Below, piece by piece: positions 35,387 through 52,543 of a DNA stretch of 64,000 nucleotides. The notes under the pieces are model-generated. The model was not told where the DNA came from. It did not search any database and saw only the letters and a list, made by a program, of their open reading frames with translations. Each line of letters starts with the position of its first letter. The first letter of the stretch is position 1. Source of the stretch: Henckelia pumila (taxonomy: Eukaryota; Streptophyta; Magnoliopsida; Lamiales; Gesneriaceae); assembly GCF_033568475.1 (NCBI RefSeq), contig NC_133123.1, positions 1,674,001 through 1,738,000 on the forward strand, read 5' to 3'. A program made the position numbers and the translations under genes.

Positions 35387-38300
35387 GTCCCCCTCAAGCT
35401 CAGCAGGGGATTAGAAAGCACTCTGAGCTTGGATCGTAATTTGATGAAGGCAGCAGCAGAAAGGGGTTTTGTAAGCACATCGGCAGTCTGATCATAGGAC
35501 GGAACATGACGAACAAAAACAATGTTGGATTGAATCTTTTCGCGAACAAAGTGAAGATCCAGTTCTAAATGCTTCGTGCGAGCATGTAGAACAGGATTAG
35601 CACTTAAGACAATTGTGCTAATATTGTCACACCACGGCAGTGGGATTCCATTCGAGGAAATGTGAAGCTCAGTAAATAAATACCGAATCCATAAAAGCTC
35701 AGAAGTAGCATTGGCAAGGCTGCGATACTCAGCTTCGGTGCTAGAGCGGGAGACCACAGATTGTTTCTTAGAACTCCATGATATGGGTGAATGACCAAGA
35801 AACCAACAAAACCCAGAAACAGATCGACGATCATCTGGATCACTTCCCCAATCAGCATCACAATATGCAGATAAACGAAGATCACCTGAAGCACCAAGTT
35901 GAATACAAAAGTCAAGAGTACCATGTAGGTAACGCAAGATGCGTTTGACAGCTTTCCAGTGGGAATGTAGAGGCGTTTGCATAAACTGACAGACCTTGTT
36001 GACGCTATACGCAATATCGGGCCTGGTGATGGTCAAGTACTGAAGTGCACCAACTGTACTACGATAAAGAGTGACATCGTCAAAAGGATCACCATCATGT
36101 GAGGAGAGCTTGACTCCAGTAGACATTGGTGTAGGCAGTGGCTTTGCATGTTCCATTTTTGTGCGAAGCAAGAGATCTCAAGTATACTTTGTTTGAGTGA
36201 GAAACAAATACTTGTCTACAGAACGATGTACTTCGATTCCAAGGAAGTAAAAAACATCCCCAAGATCCTTAAGAGAAAACATACGGCTGAGTTGGTGAAT
36301 CAAAGTGTGAATCTGATGATCAACACTGCCTGTGACTAAAATGCCATCCACATAAACAAGTATATAAATGACATAAGTATCACCAAATTTAACAAATAAT
36401 GAAGAGTCGGCTTTAGAGGAGATAAAACCAACAGATTGAAGAGTGACTCGAAGTCTGTCAAACCAAGCTCGCGGGGCTTGTTTAAGCCCATAGATGGCTT
36501 TATGAAGTTTGCAAACAAGAGGCAGATCACCATTTTGAACTTCAAAGCCAGGTGGTTGACGCATATAAACAACTTCATTAAGAGTACCATGCAAGAAAGC
36601 ATTATTAACATCAATTTGTTTGATGTTTCAGCCCTTTGAAGCGGCAATTGTGAGCACAATTCGAATAGTAGTAGGCTTCACGACAGGGCTAAAGGTTTCA
36701 TTGTAGTCCAAACCTGGAGTTTGTGAATACCCTTTGGCCACAAGACGAGCCTTATAACGAGCAATGGAACCATCAGGATTGGTTTTGAGTTTAAACACCC
36801 ATTTGCAACCAATAAGAGGTGTATCAGCCGGAGCAGTAACAAGAGACCAAGTATCATTAGCAAGTAATTCATTAAATTCAGTCTGCATAGCTTGACACCA
36901 TTGAGGATGAAGCATGGCTTCTTTAACTGTCAAAGGTTCCTGAAAGAGAGGAACATCAGCCATGTAGACCTTTGGTTTGAAAAGCCCTGCCTTGGCCCGA
37001 GTAATCATGTGATGAGTGTTCAATGGAGATGGAGCAGTGAGTGTACCAGAAAAAGGAGCATTTTGAGATTGAGTAAAAGGTGAACTAGACAAATCTAAAG
37101 GAGAGGAAGAAGGAGTTGTAGTAGGTGGAGTAGGAAAACTGGGGATGTGGAGGAATGAATAGGACCAGAATCAGAAAGAATAGGAAGAAGAAGATTGGAG
37201 GGATGACTTAAGGACGATAAAGGAGATGGAGTGGATTGCCTAGAGATGGGGAAAGTGGTTTCATCAAATCTAACATGCCTCGAAACATATAATCTCCCAT
37301 CAGAACTAAGACACTTATAGCCCTTGTGGAGGTCGCTATAGCCAATAAAAGTGCAAGGAGTGGAACGAAAAGCAAGTTTATGATGATTGTAGGGTCTAAG
37401 AAAAGGAAAGCAAAGACACCCAAATATTTTAAGCCAAGTATAATCAGGGGTCTTGTTGCATAACTGAGTTAAAGGAACAGCCCCACTAAGGCTTGAGGAA
37501 GGAAGTCGGTTAATGAGATACAAAGCTGTGGAGAAGGCATCTTCCCAATATTCAAAAGGCATAGAGGAATGAGCAAGTAAAGAGATTCCAGTTTCAACTA
37601 TATGGCGATGCTTTTGTTCAACTATACCATTTTGTTTAGAGGTGTGAGGACATGATAAACGATGAACAATACCACAGGTTTGAAATTAAGTGTGCAAGGG
37701 TCTAAATTCCCCTCCTCCATCAGTTTGTACGGTTTTGATTTTGGTATTAAATTGAAGCTCAACATATTTTTGAAAGGTAAAAAAGGCTCGGCTAGCTTCA
37801 GACTTAAGTTTGAGAAAATATATCCAAGTATGGCGTGTAAAAGCATCGACAAAACTAATGTAAAAACGTGAACCATTACGGGAGGGTGTAGAAGCTGGTC
37901 CCCATATATCAGAATATATTAATTCAAAAGGAGCAGAAAACTTAGTAATAGAGGCTGAGAAAGGTAATTGGTGACTTTTGCCAAGTTGACAAGCTGAACA
38001 AAATTTCATTTCATCATTCTTTGAAGTAAAAACATTACAATTCAATAAAACTTGCTTAACAATAGCTAGAGTGGGATGTCCTAGTCTTAGATACCATTGA
38101 TCTTAGTAGACGAGGCATTTGATGAAATGGAGGGCTGAATGTGCGAGGCAGAAGCACTTGTGGTAGAGAAAGTAGACCGGAGACAGGTTGCTGGATTGAG
38201 AGGGACCGATGGTTGAGAACCAAGATGAAACTTGTAAAGGCCATCATGCAAAGTCCCGCGGAGAAGTGTTGTTCGCGTTGCTAGGTCCTTGAGGGTAAAA

Positions 38301-38587
38301 CTCAAAGAAAACTTGATTATCTTGAGCAAATTTACTGACACTAATCAAATTTTTAGTAATATGTGTAACGTGAAGAAGATGCCTCAAGAAAAACAAGCGT
38401 GAAGAAATGGGTGTGTGGAACTTAGAATGTCCTATATGGGCTATTGACAAACCTGCACCATTTTTCACATGAACCTTACCACCACCAGAGTATTCGGAGC
38501 CAATAGCAAGATTCCCAAAGTCATTAGTCCTACATCTCTGATAATCCTCCTGTACCACTTCAAACTCTCTCTGAAAATGTGATACCA

Positions 38588-38850
38588 AGTTAGAGTATAA
38601 GAACGAGAGTGAAGAAATGTGATTTCATTCCTTGAAGATTGATGATGAACAATATCAATTTAAATACCCTATTACAACGCATGATCTTGACACACTTGGA
38701 GAAAATCTAGCAATTCAGTTATAACAAATCTAACAACTTAAAATAAAACAAATAAAATGAGAATTATTTTAGAAGAGTCTCGATACTGGGCTGCACAATT
38801 ATTTGGGCTTCGTTACATGGGTTAACAGATTGGGCTTGAGGTCTTTAACT
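38588..38850 (-). repeat. Copia 5' LTR
   Basis: The right-hand copy of the 263-bp LTR. It abuts the tRNA-Met primer-binding site on the inside and CAGCC on the outside. Its outer edge is 120 bp upstream of the UTP6 start codon. It contains three TGGGCT or TTGGGCTT motifs near its outer end. Confidence 0.95.
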
Positions 38851-38970
38851 CAGCCCATTTTGTAATCAGCCCACTATTGTGTTCCCTTCGATCGTTCATT
38901 CTTCCTCGGTGCATCAGAACGCAGTCATCTCAGTTTCCCAAACGAACACTCGCTCCAAATTCTACTAACA
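38851..38970 (+). promoter_or_regulatory. UTP6 proximal promoter / 5' UTR with paired GCCCA boxes
   Basis: Between the copia LTR and the UTP6 start codon lie two GCCCA motifs (38853-38857 and 38869-38873). These are the complement of TGGGC, the core of the site-II element common in plant ribosome-biogenesis promoters, and the spacing suits a site-II pair. No clear TATA box is seen. The role is inferred from the motif and the downstream gene. Confidence 0.5.
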
Positions 38971-41900
38971 ATGGCGGACGTGGTGCAGTACAAGCTAGAG
39001 CGCATGCTCGACGAGCTAGATGATCTAGAGCGGCGGGGATTGTTCAGCCGCCGAGAGATAGCTGAGATTGTTAAGCGCCGCCGCAAGTTCGAGTACCGTC
39101 TCAAGAGACCCAGCCCCCTGAAGCAAGATTTTTTAGCCTACATCGACTACGAAAAGAATCTCGAATCACTCCGCCTCCTTCGTAAAAAATCTTTTTCAAT
39201 TAAATCCGGCCGTAAAAAATCGAAGAAGTCATTGTCCGATTACGCTGGGGTCTCCAGAATTTTAGAAACTTATCGCCTTGCCACGAACCGGTTTAAGGGA
39301 GACCTTGAGCTTTGGTTTCAATATTTGGAGTTTTGCAGAGCGCGTGGCAACGGGAGAATGAAGAAGGTATTTTTTTTAATGTGCTAAAGAAGGTGTTTTT
39401 TTTTATGTTTATATTGGCTTTTTTTGCTTTTATTTTTTAGGTATTAAAATGAGATTAGTTTGTATCGGTGTTTAGCTCATTTTTCTGATTAACGCAATTC
39501 TACAATTTCGCTTGGCTTCATATAGTGACTATTGCTCTTACATCTTGGTCTTTTGTAGGGAAGTGTCTGGAGTTTGCATTTTTGTTCAAATTACAAAAAT
39601 AAGCTAAAGATTTAATTTGCCATCAAAAAATTTATTATACACTAAGGAGATTGGATTGGTGTTTTGCATTAGCATGAAAAACAATTAAAATGCTTTCTTT
39701 AGGTACGTAGAGTGCATAGATAAAAAAATAGGCATTGGTATCATAAATTGATTTGGCTCCATTTCTTCTCCTTTCAGTGCCTCTACTTGAACCTGACATT
39801 TAATTTCTAATCTTGTGGTTGTATAGGCTCTGGCTCAATTAGTCAGGTTTCATCCAAAAGTTCCTGGTGTTTGGATGTATGCTGCTGCTTGGGAATTCGA
39901 TCAAAATCTGAATGTTGCAGCCGCTCGTTCTCTAATGCAAAATGGTTTGAGAGTATGCCCTACTTCAGAAGAGTTGTGGATAGAGTACATTCGTATGGAA
40001 CTCACATATCTTAACAAGTTAAAAGCCCGAAAGGTTGCATTAGGAGAGGATGAGGGGACCCTGACTCGTGATCAGAGAGGTGTTGATGAGAAACAGTGGA
40101 AAGATGAGCATAAGGAATTGTTTATGGCTTTAAATGAGCCAAGGGATGATGATAAGACACCTGCTCTACAAGATGGTGAATCTATGGGGAAGGTTAATTT
40201 GTTTAGGGAGCATGGATTGAACATCCTACAAACTGTTTATATTGCTGCAATCCTTGCTCTGCCAACATCTTTCAGTCTCAGAATTCGGTTACTAGAAATA
40301 CTGGAAACCATAGATCTGCCTCTTGCAGATGATACACGAAAGAAAATACTTGATGACATGAAAAAGGAATTTGCTAAAGACCCGCAGTACTGGGATTGGC
40401 TTGCAAGGTCTGAAATAGGTGGCATCAAAGGAATAAATCCTGAACAGTTGGGAAAGGCTATCCAGGTTTGACCAGTTTAAAACCTTAATTCCCTTTACCG
40501 TGTATTATTTTGTGCCAACAACTTAGGCGGAAATTTGATCTTGAGTTAGGTGGTTTTTGATAATGAACTGATATGTTTACGTGGTAAGCATGCTGTGTAT
40601 CTTAACATCTTAGTTGATCATTCCTCTCTCCTGTTCGAGGAATGTAAATGTAGCAATTCGTTAGTAACTTCCCTTGATGCACCTTTCTCCATGATTATTT
40701 AAGTGATACCAGGATGCGTAGGCATCAGATATTGTCACGTTTGAACTTTATGCAATTAGTGACCAAGATCAGGCTTTGAACCCCCTGGGTCTCCAACAGC
40801 CTCTGTGGATTTGTTTTTGTATGTATATTTTGCAATTTTCAATATCTATGGTAGTAGCTACTAGTTGTATTGCAAGATTAATGCATTATTTCTTGTCTTT
40901 GTCTTTTCCAAGACTTAATTGTTATCAGACATGTTATGGATGAAGTATTGGAGGAATCATTGTTCGAAGTTTAGGTAATTATTTTGAGGCCATAACCCAC
41001 ATGGCACTCGTATGCCCGACTCACAGAACAATGGAATTACTAAAATGAAGAACAAACAAAATCTGTTTATTGTGATGCTGGTTTAATTGATTTGCATAGA
41101 GTGGACATTATAAACTTGTGGTATGAAGTTGATTTTGAGACTCACCTTTCATGTGTGGTATTTCTAGGTTTACGAGGAGGGTTTGAAATTTCTACCATCA
41201 GCTTCGATGTTCAATGTTTATGTAAAATTCCTCATGGATGCAGCCAGTGAGGAGGGAGGCAATAGAGAAACAAACACTTTTTTAACCACACATGGTCATG
41301 TGATTGAACTTGTTTCACATCTTGAAACAGTATTTGAGAAGGCTGAGAACCTTTGCTGCATGACAGAAGATATTGCTTGCCTGCATGTTTCATTCTTATT
41401 GCAGCTGAGAAAGTTGGATGAAGCTAAAAAGCTGGTTGAAAGACTTTGCTCTGAAAAATTTTCAACTGCTGTGCATTTATGGACCTTACGTCTCTCCATA
41501 GAAATGCGAGATATTCAGGGCACGACTCTCTCTCCTCACAAGGCTGATCAATCACGTGTCTTTGAACTCCTTAGCAATGTTTTGGTGAAAGTTAGCATTT
41601 TAGAAGCAGAAAGCATCTGGCTTATGGTATGCAGAAATTTTGATGCCTTGTTCGTCTGTGTAATTACAAGCACTGTACTAAACTCTTATCTATCTATGTA
41701 CTGACTGTCTCCTGGTTTCCTATCCAAAAAAAAAAAAAAACTGTCTCAAACTAATGTCCTTGTTGCATTTTAAGCAAGCTAATAATGCTGCCAATTGATT
41801 GTTGCTGTGTAGTTTCTTGAACCTCCTCCCTTTTTACAGTGTTCTTATGGTGATTTGTATGCATGGTAGAACTGTGAGGAGGAAAAAGGATTTCTCGATT

Positions 41901-42849
41901 TAGTAACTAGGTTTTCCTTTGGTGATTTGCAGGGACTAAAATATTTTGCAAACCAGAGACATTACTTTGACAAGCTTGTGGATACTGCAGTGCTTTTATT
42001 GGCCAAATATGGTGGAAGCGATTGTGGGTTTTCTCTCTCATCAATAATTGTAAATTACATTCTTCAAAGGGATGGAGTTGATAGCACGAGACTTGTGTCC
42101 AAGCGGTGGGTACATATATGTATGCATGTATCTCAAGTATTTCATATGTTGGCCTACCTGTGATAAACGTTTGCACCGAGGCATATTGATCTTTTATCCT
42201 TTTTCTTGAGTGCAGATTTCTTGCCCTACCGCATCCTGGACTTGCCATATACAGGAAATGTATTGAGCTAGAAATGAATCTTGCATCTGCTGGGGATAAA
42301 GCGGGTCTTTCAAATGCTCGGAAATTGTACGAAGCTGCACTTGCAACTTACAATCAGGACACAAGCCTGTGGCAAGACTATCATTCGATGGAGGTTAAGG
42401 TAAAAAAAGATAACCTCTTTACTCGGTGGCTGTGAACAGTCATTTTAGCTAATCTTAACCCTTGGGAGCCAGCTTTTATCAACCGTCCGTGTTTCAAAAG
42501 AGTGCATGAAACAATGACTCTCCACTCTCAAACCTAAAATGATTTCACAGCATTTTAGCTAATCTTAACCCTTAGGAGCAGCTTTTATCAACTGTCTCAA
42601 AAGAGTGCATGAAACAATGACTCTCCACTCTCAAACCTAAATTATCTTGATACCATATGCGTCCTTTTGGCTGGACATTGATCTCTCTTAATTTTAGGTT
42701 CTCTTGTTTATACTATTATATTCTTATCACTATCTTTTCACATCTTTGCACTCCAGATGGGAACATCAGAGACTGCGGCTGCTGTCCATTGGCGGGCAAT
42801 GAAAGTGCTCAAAAATGGTTTTTCACTTGTTTCTTCTGCAAATCTGTGA
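38971..42849 (+). CDS. UTP6: U3 snoRNA-associated protein 6 (UTP6), HAT-repeat
   Basis: A component of the small-subunit processome (U3 snoRNP), needed for early 18S pre-rRNA cleavage in the nucleolus. Six exons: 38971-39366, 39827-40465, 41168-41626, 41933-42105, 42216-42399 and 42757-42849, giving 647 residues with phase closed throughout. The conserved UTP6 N-terminus is clear: a basic, helical block with MADVVQYKLERMLDEL and KRRRKFEYRLKRP, followed by half-a-TPR (HAT) repeats such as GDLELWFQYLEFCR, VPGVWMYAAAWEF and TSEELWIEYIRMEL. C-terminal HAT-like helices follow (ARKLYEAALATY and LWQDYHSMEV). The start is the first ATG after the promoter and fits the family N-terminus. A copia element sits directly upstream. 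Confidence 0.92.
42440..42642 (+). repeat. ~110-bp tandem duplication in UTP6 last intron
   Basis: Two copies (about 42441-42538 and 42551-42642) share CATTTTAGCTAATCTTAACC, AGCTTTTATCAAC and GAGTGCATGAAACAATGAC with few changes and small indels. They are entirely intronic (42400-42756). Confidence 0.9.
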
Positions 42850-43321
42850 TAAAATTTTGCATCTCTGTTCATTTTTTGCTGATTGATGATTCGGCAATAG
42901 TTTTGGATTGTGTACACTAGGATCCAGAGACGTGAGTTATTTGAAGAATACAATTGCATACCAAGTTATTAACTATTGCAATAGATTGGAGTTAATATAC
43001 AGTTCACAGATGCATTCAGGGTTAAATTCTGTATACACGGGGTATGACAGGGGACATATTAATTGATAATTCTTCGCGTAAATCTTGTCCCGTGTTCCAT
43101 GGAAATGAAGGAAAGAGTCTTGATAGAGCTGTTGAATTCATGATGCAGAAACTTGGCATCCTTTCTGATAGGCTAAAACCAGGTCTTCACGATATTATAC
43201 TCTTGGCCATTGTGGACTCACGACCTGCATGAAGCTCATTTCAATTCACTTTTTGGCATCAGTTGTGTTCGAATCAACCACAATCACCCAAGAAATAGCC
43301 AAGATTAATTCTCAAATATTT
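42850..43321. other. Convergent 3' spacer, UTP6 to unknown plastid gene
   Basis: 3' UTRs of two convergent genes. A 62-codon open frame at 43044-43232 has no recognisable family and no supporting splice sites. Nothing else is seen. Confidence 0.5.
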
Positions 43322-44875
43322 TCAGGCAATCAAAACGTAGACACTAACCTCAAGGGTGCTAAATACTAGTCTCATACGGCTGGCGACAACTGATGGCTCT
43401 TCTGCATTGCCAGTTACTGCCATTTGTTCCATCTGGAGAGTCTTCACAGGGAGCCTAAAAGTTATGAAGGTAAGTAAACAGTACCAAAGTTTCAGAATTT
43501 GGAAGTTCTGTTTTGAGGCTCAAAACTGATTGAGCTATCAAACCATCTGCCATTGTTGTAATAAATAATCACCTAACACGAAATGTGCACATCGAAGGAA
43601 AAACCTTTCATCCTCCATGATGTACGATTCATCAATAGTTTTTGAGTAAGAGGACCAATATTTATAAGGTATTAAGCAGATCAGATGAAAAGATAGGTGG
43701 GGATCAAACATTAAACTTGCAACAACATAAAAATTGAAAGAACAAGACGGAAAAAAAAAACCTTACCAAGCCATTCCTCTCATGTAGTAGGCATTCGCTA
43801 TGATTGCACAGAAACCCTTCCATTGAAGCAGCATCTTATCAGACACTGAAGGTGTCGATGACCATCGAACTACAGTTGGTTGTGGTGTACAAAGAATTGT
43901 TATAAATACAATGCCCAGCCATAAGATGCATTCATCAATCTACACAGATGAATTGATAGCATGGAAGACAAGTTCAGACTTTGAATGAATAAAATTCATA
44001 TTTTCACTAGCAATTTCTAGAAATGTAAGTTAATAAAAGTAATTTCGCCCCTATCGAGGTCCATGGAACCCTCTCGTAAAAACGTCCTTGAGCAAATATA
44101 AGATAACTAACTTCTTGGGAGACAATCTTGTATTTTAAGCTTGTACTGCCCCCATAAGCCTTCATTGCTTCAATTTCGACACCAGATTCCTTCATATCAG
44201 CAAGTTCTTTTCTCAAGCCTTCATCAGTGCATCCCAGGGCATAAGCATTAACACCAGCGATAATGAACTCCTAAAAATCATTCAATAAGTGAATAAGCAA
44301 GAAGAAACAACAAATTGATAAGAAACCAGACGAGTAAAAGACATAGGACATACTTTTAGGTTGTCACCTCCTCCACGCTCAACAAACACTCGGTATCGCC
44401 TTAACAAGCTGATTGCTATATTGCGTGATGACCGATACTCATTTTCTGGTGAAATGGAATCTTGGGAACGGCACTGGAAGAAAAAAAAAACATATTTCAA
44501 AAAGATAGAAGAGAAAAAACACTTTCTTGTCCTATGGTTGTGTTCTGTGCTTGTTCGCTCCACTAAGAAGATAATGCTTACCAGCCATCTCTTTGAAGTA
44601 AGTTGGTGTAAGAAGATAATGCTTACCAGCCATCTCTTTGAAGTAAGTTGGTGTGAGACGCGTTGGATTTTGAATTGATTGACAAAATTCTTAGAAAAAG
44701 AACAGATCTTCACGTTTCTATGGCAAAGCCGGCTCCTAGATGGAACTATAGAACGAACATTATGAATCAACGAATTAATATGTATTACATTGTAAGAAAT
44801 AGTCTCTTGTGGCACACTCATATCCAACTGAGAGTGGCAGCTGCTAAAAGCTCCAGGTACGTGAAATACCGACAT
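43322..44875 (-). CDS. Conserved plant protein of unknown function, probably plastid
   Basis: I do not recognise a named family with confidence. Five exons, read 5' to 3': 44627-44875, 44354-44473, 44112-44270, 43767-43939 and 43322-43454, giving 277 residues with all phases closing. The first 80 residues are Ser-, Arg- and His-rich with few acidic residues (MSVFHVPGAFSSCHS, RSIVPSRSRLCHRNV), like a plastid transit peptide. The body is evenly composed and well ordered: LLRRYRVFVERGGGDNLK, then EFIIAGVNAYALGCTDEGLR, an acidic-basic helix, one hydrophobic segment at 177-195 (ILWLGIVFITILC), then LLQWKGFCAIIANAYYMRG and a helical end VVASRMRLVFSTLE. This suggests a membrane-associated plastid protein. 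The exon 1 donor lies in a 45-bp tandem duplication, so a second in-frame donor at 44582 would add 15 residues. The gene is convergent with UTP6. Confidence 0.72.
44564..44653 (-). repeat. 45-bp exact tandem duplication across a splice donor
   Basis: Copies at 44564-44608 and 44609-44653. Each contains, on the - strand, the exon end AAGAGATGGCTG and the donor GTAAGC. The unit is 15 codons and stays open, so using the second donor inserts 15 extra residues (about VSIIFLHQLTSKRWL) in frame. Confidence 0.93.
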
Positions 44876-46272
44876 GGTTGAACCAAGAGATTTAAAAGAT
44901 CAGCAAAAGTGCAACTGACAAATAACTAAAACCAATACTCTGAGCGACACAAGGGCTATTCAGCCATCCTCCACGGGATGAAATCACGAAGTTTGATTGC
45001 CCATCAAATCATCACTGCAGTCCAAGAATCACGCAGCAAATTAATGTAAATCCTAATACACATTTTCCTAATTTCAACGGTTTTTATCGTTTGAAGGAGC
45101 AAAAGAAAAGATTGCAAAAGCACGATCGTATATTAACGTATTCATTTCAATCCAAACAATCAGGAAGAAAGTATATTTCGACTAACCTCATCGGGGATTA
45201 GATTATGTCAAGAACCAAACAGATATTAACAAAAACAGAGAAACAGGAGTTCGCAACAGGGTATAAGAAAATCAAACAACTATGCGAATATCGTGCATAC
45301 AAATATATCGAGAAGCAAAACCCACTTGGATATGAGGATATATGTAAAGAATCTGTATGGGAATTTCAAGGGGCCACGAATTTCATGAATGGTTCAAGAG
45401 ATTGCCGCATAGGATCGCTGAAAACGAACAATTCCAAGCATTGATTTTTTTGGCTTTGTGATGCTGGGGAGTTCGGAAATGCCAAGACACCGAGACAGTG
45501 ACATGATAGATGACGTCACGTGGATAAATTTAAAGCCTCAGACACGACAGATGGATTGGGCCTGCGGCCCATATATCCGGTCCGTGTCTAAGTGCGAGCT
45601 GGCCCAATTTAGAACCCAATGTTGTAGCAGCTTTTATGGGCCTATGTTATGCTCGACAGCTCGAGCAGTACGTTTCTACTCTTTTTAATAGGTAAACATA
45701 ACATTCTGAAGTAGTGTTTAAAAGATCTTTCAAAAGTTTTTTTCAGTTTTTTTTCGTAAAATTTCACAAAATTTAGAAATTTTGTGATGAGTTGGAAACT
45801 CTCACAAACACTACCTAAATATATTAAAAATAAAAATAATTATATACATTCATACTAAATTGATCTACCTAAATATATTAAAATTAAAAATAATTATATA
45901 CATTCATACAATCATGTTCGTTCAGTCACCTGATTGAGTCTTCTTTGGGAGATTTCCGATTACTTGTACCTTTTTCAGAATCATTATTAGAGTAATCGTC
46001 AACTCGTATTCTTGCTGTAATCATTATTAGAGTAATTGTCTTTTGGGTCTCCACTAGATTATGGAATGACTGGACAAAATGTACACCTTCTCCACCTCAT
46101 CTGTTGTTTTAATTATGCAATAGAAAAACGAAGTCTCATTACATAATATCCTATTTCATTAAGTATTACTAGTTCAAACGGATATTACAAATTACAAGGA
46201 ACTTAGAGAAAAGCATTTTTAAGTTAACTTGGAAGCCACATATATAATCGATGGGCGATGGCGCCTCTTGGT
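44876..46272. other. Intergenic, unknown plastid gene to aspartic proteinase
   Basis: Leader and promoter of the - strand plastid-type gene. TGGGCC/GGCCCA motifs lie near 45558, 45611 and 45637, which is common in housekeeping promoters. Beyond them are AT-rich DNA with two short tandem repeats (45811-45909 and 45981-46040) and the 3' UTR of the aspartic proteinase. I see no gene; the + strand frames at 45205-45688 look like chance. Confidence 0.5.
45811..45909 (+). repeat. 54-bp-period tandem duplication
   Basis: Two 45-bp copies (45811-45855 and 45865-45909) of an AT-rich segment beginning CTACCTAAATATATT. They are nearly identical and separated by 9 bases. A smaller pair of TCATTATTAGAGTAAT repeats follows at 45981 and 46021. 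Confidence 0.9.

Positions 46273-52543
<6,271 letters not shown>

Larger units (their letters stand above)
35124..38850 (-). mobile_element. Ty1/copia LTR retrotransposon fossil
   Basis: A 3727-bp copia-family element on the - strand. Its two 263-bp LTRs (35124-35386 and 38588-38850) differ at about 10 positions (roughly 4 percent). The element is flanked by CAGCC at 35119-35123 and 38851-38855, a 5-bp target duplication. Next to the 5' LTR (the right-hand copy) a TGGTATCA primer-binding site matches initiator tRNA-Met; a purine tract GAGGGGGA lies before the 3' LTR. Parts in order along the - strand are a GAG-pre-integrase region, integrase core, reverse transcriptase and RNase H, which is the copia order. 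It is clearly broken, with several breaks, and is shorter than typical intact relatives. LTR divergence suggests an age of about 1-2 million years under commonly used plant LTR rates. The LTR ends are AGTTA...TAACT rather than TG...CA. Confidence 0.95.

Noticed and set aside
45205-45688. Two + strand open frames upstream of the unknown plastid gene
   Set aside because: No recognisable motif or splice support; the region is better read as the promoter of the - strand gene.
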